DNA of 22,684 nucleotides from a virus: the IMG/VR virus record IMGVR_UViG_3300011189_000050, positions 1 through 22,684 of that record; one strand, 5' to 3'. Below, one piece after another: positions 20,626-22,684 of this stretch. Position numbers and translations under genes: made by a program. Every line of letters starts with the position of its first letter. Within the stretch, counting starts at the first letter, position 1. Below the pieces are notes generated by a model. It did not search any database. It had not been told where the DNA came from and was given only the letters and a program-made list of their open reading frames with translations.

Positions 20626-21105
20626 ATGAAAAAACTAACCCAACCCCAACCAGATTACAGATTATACATTCTGACTCGCACAGATTTGCCGTCACTTACT
20701 CCAGGGAAAGCCGCGGCTCACGTCGGCCACGCTTGTAATGCATTCGTGTATGAAAATCCCTCTGCTGAAAACCCTTCTGTAATGGAATGGGAGAACCAAA
20801 GCCCCCAAGGTTTTGGCACAACTATTACATTGGCTGCGTCGATAGATCAGATACAATATATAGGTGAGTCGAAGTATACACCCGGTATTATTTTTGGAAT
20901 TTCCACTGACCCTACATATCCTTATTATGTAGATAAAGAGATTGTTACGCTAATCGATTCAGATGTTCACACTTTACCTCCGGAGGAAACTGATACCGGC
21001 GGTTTTGTGTGTTTTCGAAGTGAAATCACTGCTGCTTACTATTTTGGTGACGCGGAAGATGCACATTTTAGGTCTTTGGTTTCAGACCTCTCACTACTTC
21101 CTTAG
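20626..21105 (+). CDS. Peptidyl-tRNA hydrolase, Pth2 family
   Basis: A 159-residue protein of the archaeal/eukaryal-type Pth2 fold: LYILTRTDLPSLTPGKAAAH with VGHAC (family 'vR.DL.m..GK.aAQ..Ha'), a central TTITLAAS strand (in place of 'KVVLKV'), and TLIDSDVHTLPPEET (family 'i.DAG.T.v.pGt.T'). The DAG-like step reads SDV and there is an insert of ~25 residues after the first helix, so it is a divergent member. Pth2 releases tRNA from stalled peptidyl-tRNA, recycling tRNA during heavy translation or after translation is blocked. AAGGA lies ~12 bases before the ATG; it follows prs by 3 bases and is probably co-transcribed with it. Confidence 0.7.
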   Translation: MKKLTQPQPDYRLYILTRTDLPSLTPGKAAAHVGHACNAFVYENPSAENPSVMEWENQSPQGFGTTITLAASIDQIQYIGESKYTPGIIFGISTDPTYPYYVDKEIVTLIDSDVHTLPPEETDTGGFVCFRSEITAAYYFGDAEDAHFRSLVSDLSLLP

Positions 21106-21107
21106 AC

Positions 21108-21425
21108 ATGAAAAACAAAGAAATATATGTAAAATGTGATTGTTTTTCTGAAGTACTCAATGTGGAGTATGACGAAGAAACTAAAACCTTCAGCGTCTGT
21201 ATTTATACAGACTTTCCAGATAAGCTTACATTTAGAAATAGATGTAGATTCATTTGGCGTATTATCAAAACAGGAAAACCATATGGTGACCAGATGATTA
21301 TACATTATACCAAAGCTGAAGACCTAGCGGATTTCATTAACGAAATCAAAGCACAAAGAGAAGCCTACGATGCTGCTGAACTTATTAAATCGAAAACAGA
21401 TACACAAACGGAGGAACGTTCATAG
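21108..21425 (+). CDS. Conserved phage-type hypothetical protein
   Basis: A 105-residue acidic protein: an N-terminal KCDCFSEVLNVEYDEETK with a CxC, a central beta region (FSVCIYTDF), then RCRFIWRIIKTGKPYGDQMI and a C-terminal helical AEDLADFINEI. Short phage proteins with a 'C(D/H)CxS..L.(V/I)E.D' start and a later 'RxxxxWR.....G..Y.D.(V/M)' segment are common and unnamed; I recognise the pattern only. It follows pth2 by 2 bases. Its 3' end overlaps the convergent ParB-like gene by 41 bases, so the two mRNAs would be complementary there. Confidence 0.6.
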   Translation: MKNKEIYVKCDCFSEVLNVEYDEETKTFSVCIYTDFPDKLTFRNRCRFIWRIIKTGKPYGDQMIIHYTKAEDLADFINEIKAQREAYDAAELIKSKTDTQTEERS

Positions 21426-21825
21426 CTTTAGCGACCATCAATCTGGCGTTACCTGCTAATAGAATGTATTCATTTTTGTGTCTTACTACGATAGGTGCTT
21501 TCATCTTTTTAACATCGTCTTTGAAACCGTCTTTGATGTTTTTCCAATCCTTTTCGTAGGTTGGATCTTTCTTTTGGTGTTTCTGAATAGTTTGAACCAT
21601 ATCATAGAAAGACTCAGTTTTTGTGGAATCAGTATTTTTAAGCCGTTCCCATACTTTTTGAGGCATCAATCGAAGTTGGCCTGACGGAAACCTATCAACA
21701 ATGGTTTTCAAAGATAAATCGAACTCTTCGGCCGCAGAGCGTATAGCAGCTTCCTCATCATTCAACGACGGAATCTCCCATTTATTATCAATTTCCAACA
21801 ATAACTGTTTTAACGTAATTTCCAC
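21385..21825 (-). CDS. ParB/sulfiredoxin-like protein with tag-like N-terminus
   Basis: A 146-residue protein from GTG 21825. The first 11 residues (MEITLKQLLLE, Glu11) match the tag shared by the big minus-strand operon, although this gene stands alone. The C-terminal ~40 residues are ParB-like: MKAPIVVRHKNEYILLAGNA followed by RLMVAKAMNVPP (a GNxRLxxAxxxG nucleotide-binding loop). The middle is helical and charged (QKHQKKDPTYEKDWKN). Phage ParB-fold proteins include CTPases and nucleases; the catalytic role here is unknown. It is the second ParB-like protein in the window, and together with the tag this points to a head-packaged effector. It starts 67 bases from the oppositely oriented nuclease gene. 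Confidence 0.65.
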   Translation of the reverse strand: MEITLKQLLLEIDNKWEIPSLNDEEAAIRSAAEEFDLSLKTIVDRFPSGQLRLMPQKVWERLKNTDSTKTESFYDMVQTIQKHQKKDPTYEKDWKNIKDGFKDDVKKMKAPIVVRHKNEYILLAGNARLMVAKAMNVPPFVYLFSI

Positions 21826-21828
21826 AAC

Positions 21829-21836
21829 TATAAATA
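21829..21836 (+). promoter_or_regulatory. Candidate T4-type late promoter (TATAAATA)
   Basis: An exact TATAAATA on the plus strand, 56 bases before ATG 21893, in the short divergent gap. Confidence 0.35.
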
Positions 21837-21857
21837 CTTAAAACAAATTATTATATG

Positions 21858-21886
21858 TTGACTTTCTTATTTTTTTCATAATTATT
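21858..21886 (+). promoter_or_regulatory. Candidate sigma70-like promoter for the PD-(D/E)XK gene
   Basis: TTGACT (21858-21863), 17-base spacer, ATTATT (21881-21886), then 6 bases to ATG 21893. The -10 is weak, but the geometry repeats that of the promoters at 2407 and 4477. Confidence 0.35.
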
Positions 21887-21892
21887 GTCCCT

Positions 21893-22684
21893 ATGTCTGA
21901 ATCAGTAGCAGAAAAAAAGAGAGTGGGTGGGAAACAAAAAAAGATTTCCTATTCGCAGTTTCAAACCTATTTAAAATGTCCTCAAGCATGGAAATATGGG
22001 TATATCGACAATATGAGAACATTCGAACAAAATGTTCATTGTGCTTTTGGAACCGCTGTTCATGAAGCTATCCAAACCTTCTTATCAGAGTTATATTACA
22101 AAGTTGATGGGTCGGATGCTAACGAAACAAAAGGTAGTCGTGCTGCTGATTCGGTAGACGTTAAGAAAATTTTCGATGATGTATTTGAGAAGGAACTCAA
22201 AAACGAATCGAGACGTTCTTGTAAGGATGAAAAAGGTGATTACATTTTAGATGATGGAGGACAGAAGACCTATGAAACTGTGAGTGCACCCGTTGTGATT
22301 GAAGATTCTGAGAAAGAGAAATTCAGACAACACGGATATCAAATCTTGGATGCTGCTACAGGTTTAGATTCGAGACGTAAATATTTCCCACCTAAGAAGT
22401 ATAAATTGTTTGGTATTGAAACTGTTATTGATATGCCAGTGTTGAACAATCTAAAATTTGTTGGGTATCTTGACATTGTGTTACAAGATGCTAATACAGG
22501 CAAATTCAAAATTATCGATTTGAAAACTTCAACTCGTATGTGGAATACGTATCAACAGAATGATGTGTTCAAGATTTATCAGTTGCTTTTGTATAAGGCG
22601 TTTTTTGCACAACAGTTCGGTGTTCCTCTAACAAAGATTGACGTTGAGTTTATTGTGTTGAAAAGAACACTGATGGAGAACGTA
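21893..22684 (+). CDS. PD-(D/E)XK nuclease, RecB/Cas4-like, 3'-truncated by the window edge
   Basis: 264 codons, still open at the window end. The N-terminus has the RecB/AddB-family entry SYSQFQTYLKCPQAWKYGY and FGTAVHEAI. The nuclease core is FVGYLDIVL (D194) followed by KIIDLKTST (D209, K211), the complete D...DxK metal site. The next helix 'YQLLLYKAFFAQQFGV' is the family's Q-x3-Y motif. Such enzymes act as 5'-3' or helicase-coupled exonucleases in recombination, repair or replication. T4-like phages often carry one near recombination genes, but the neighbour on that side is outside the window. Residues ~60-150 are an acidic insert. No Cys cluster for an iron-sulphur site is visible in the available part. 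Confidence 0.8.
   Translation, partial: MSESVAEKKRVGGKQKKISYSQFQTYLKCPQAWKYGYIDNMRTFEQNVHCAFGTAVHEAIQTFLSELYYKVDGSDANETKGSRAADSVDVKKIFDDVFEKELKNESRRSCKDEKGDYILDDGGQKTYETVSAPVVIEDSEKEKFRQHGYQILDAATGLDSRRKYFPPKKYKLFGIETVIDMPVLNNLKFVGYLDIVLQDANTGKFKIIDLKTSTRMWNTYQQNDVFKIYQLLLYKAFFAQQFGVPLTKIDVEFIVLKRTLMENV

Noticed and set aside
1-22684. tRNA genes, CRISPR arrays, insertion sequences
   Set aside because: No cloverleaf-like sequence, regular repeat-spacer arrangement, transposase or terminal inverted repeats were found on reading either strand; the tRNA-related proteins do not have tRNA genes beside them here.

Overview
The window looks like part of a tailed-phage genome of the broad T4-like type, probably infecting a Gram-negative bacterium. 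The support is a T4 gp1-type deoxynucleoside monophosphate kinase, a probable gp62-type clamp-loader subunit, a GH24 lysozyme with T4-lysozyme catalytic spacing, a GroES-type co-chaperonin, tightly overlapping genes, TATAAATA (T4-type late promoter) matches, and several proteins with a T4-like capsid-targeting N-terminus. The host cannot be named from sequence. The first ~860 bases are visibly richer in G+C, have a different gene style, and end in an in-frame chimera (cytosine-C5 methyltransferase head joined to the C-terminal half of a tRNA-His guanylyltransferase). They are either foreign DNA or a chimeric-assembly join.

Layout. 1-860: a partial ORF, a small zinc-binding protein, a DUF6527 protein and the methyltransferase head. 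860-1760: decayed Thg1 and SAM-methyltransferase remnants. 1765-6082 (+): small unknowns, a Nudix hydrolase, clamp-loader-like and dNMP kinase genes, a cREC receiver-like protein and a DruA/DUF4338-like protein. 6083-7035: a convergent acidic protein and a small HNH protein. 12432 down to 7025 (-): one compact nine-gene operon with every junction overlapping. It encodes a nucleotidase-like HAD, lysozyme, an unknown, a second HAD, a nucleoside-deoxyribosyltransferase-like protein, an unknown, a frameshifted ParB-like protein, a CCA-adding enzyme and a mini ADP-ribosyltransferase. 12503-13947 (+): an unknown, GroES, a strong terminator, HNH and a 2H phosphoesterase. 14127-20622 (+): an NAD-metabolism block (CinA-like, NadD-like, NadM-Nudix, histidine phosphatase, NadV, Prs), interrupted by an HNH homing endonuclease on the other strand. 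20626-22684: Pth2, an unknown, a second ParB-like protein (-) and the start of a PD-(D/E)XK nuclease.

How the genes may work together. (1) Six to eight minus-strand proteins of unrelated fold share an N-terminus of the form M-x-(I/L)-K-x-(I/L)-(I/L)-x-E with Glu at residue 10 or 11. It resembles the T4 capsid-targeting peptide cut after (L/I)xE, so the operon may encode proteins packaged in the head and ejected with the DNA. (2) Nudix, Prs, NadV and the NadD-like enzyme could together turn nicotinamide plus ADP-ribose, the products of NADase-type defences, back into NAD+. The adenylyltransferase domain of the NadM-Nudix protein and the CinA-like protein both lack their usual catalytic residues, so the NadD-like protein is the likely adenylyltransferase. 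(3) Thg1 (broken here), CCA-adding enzyme, Pth2, cREC, HAD and 2H proteins suggest a tRNA/RNA maintenance theme. Three genes carry single interruptions (two in homopolymers), which may be sequencing errors. No tRNA genes, CRISPR arrays or IS elements were found.
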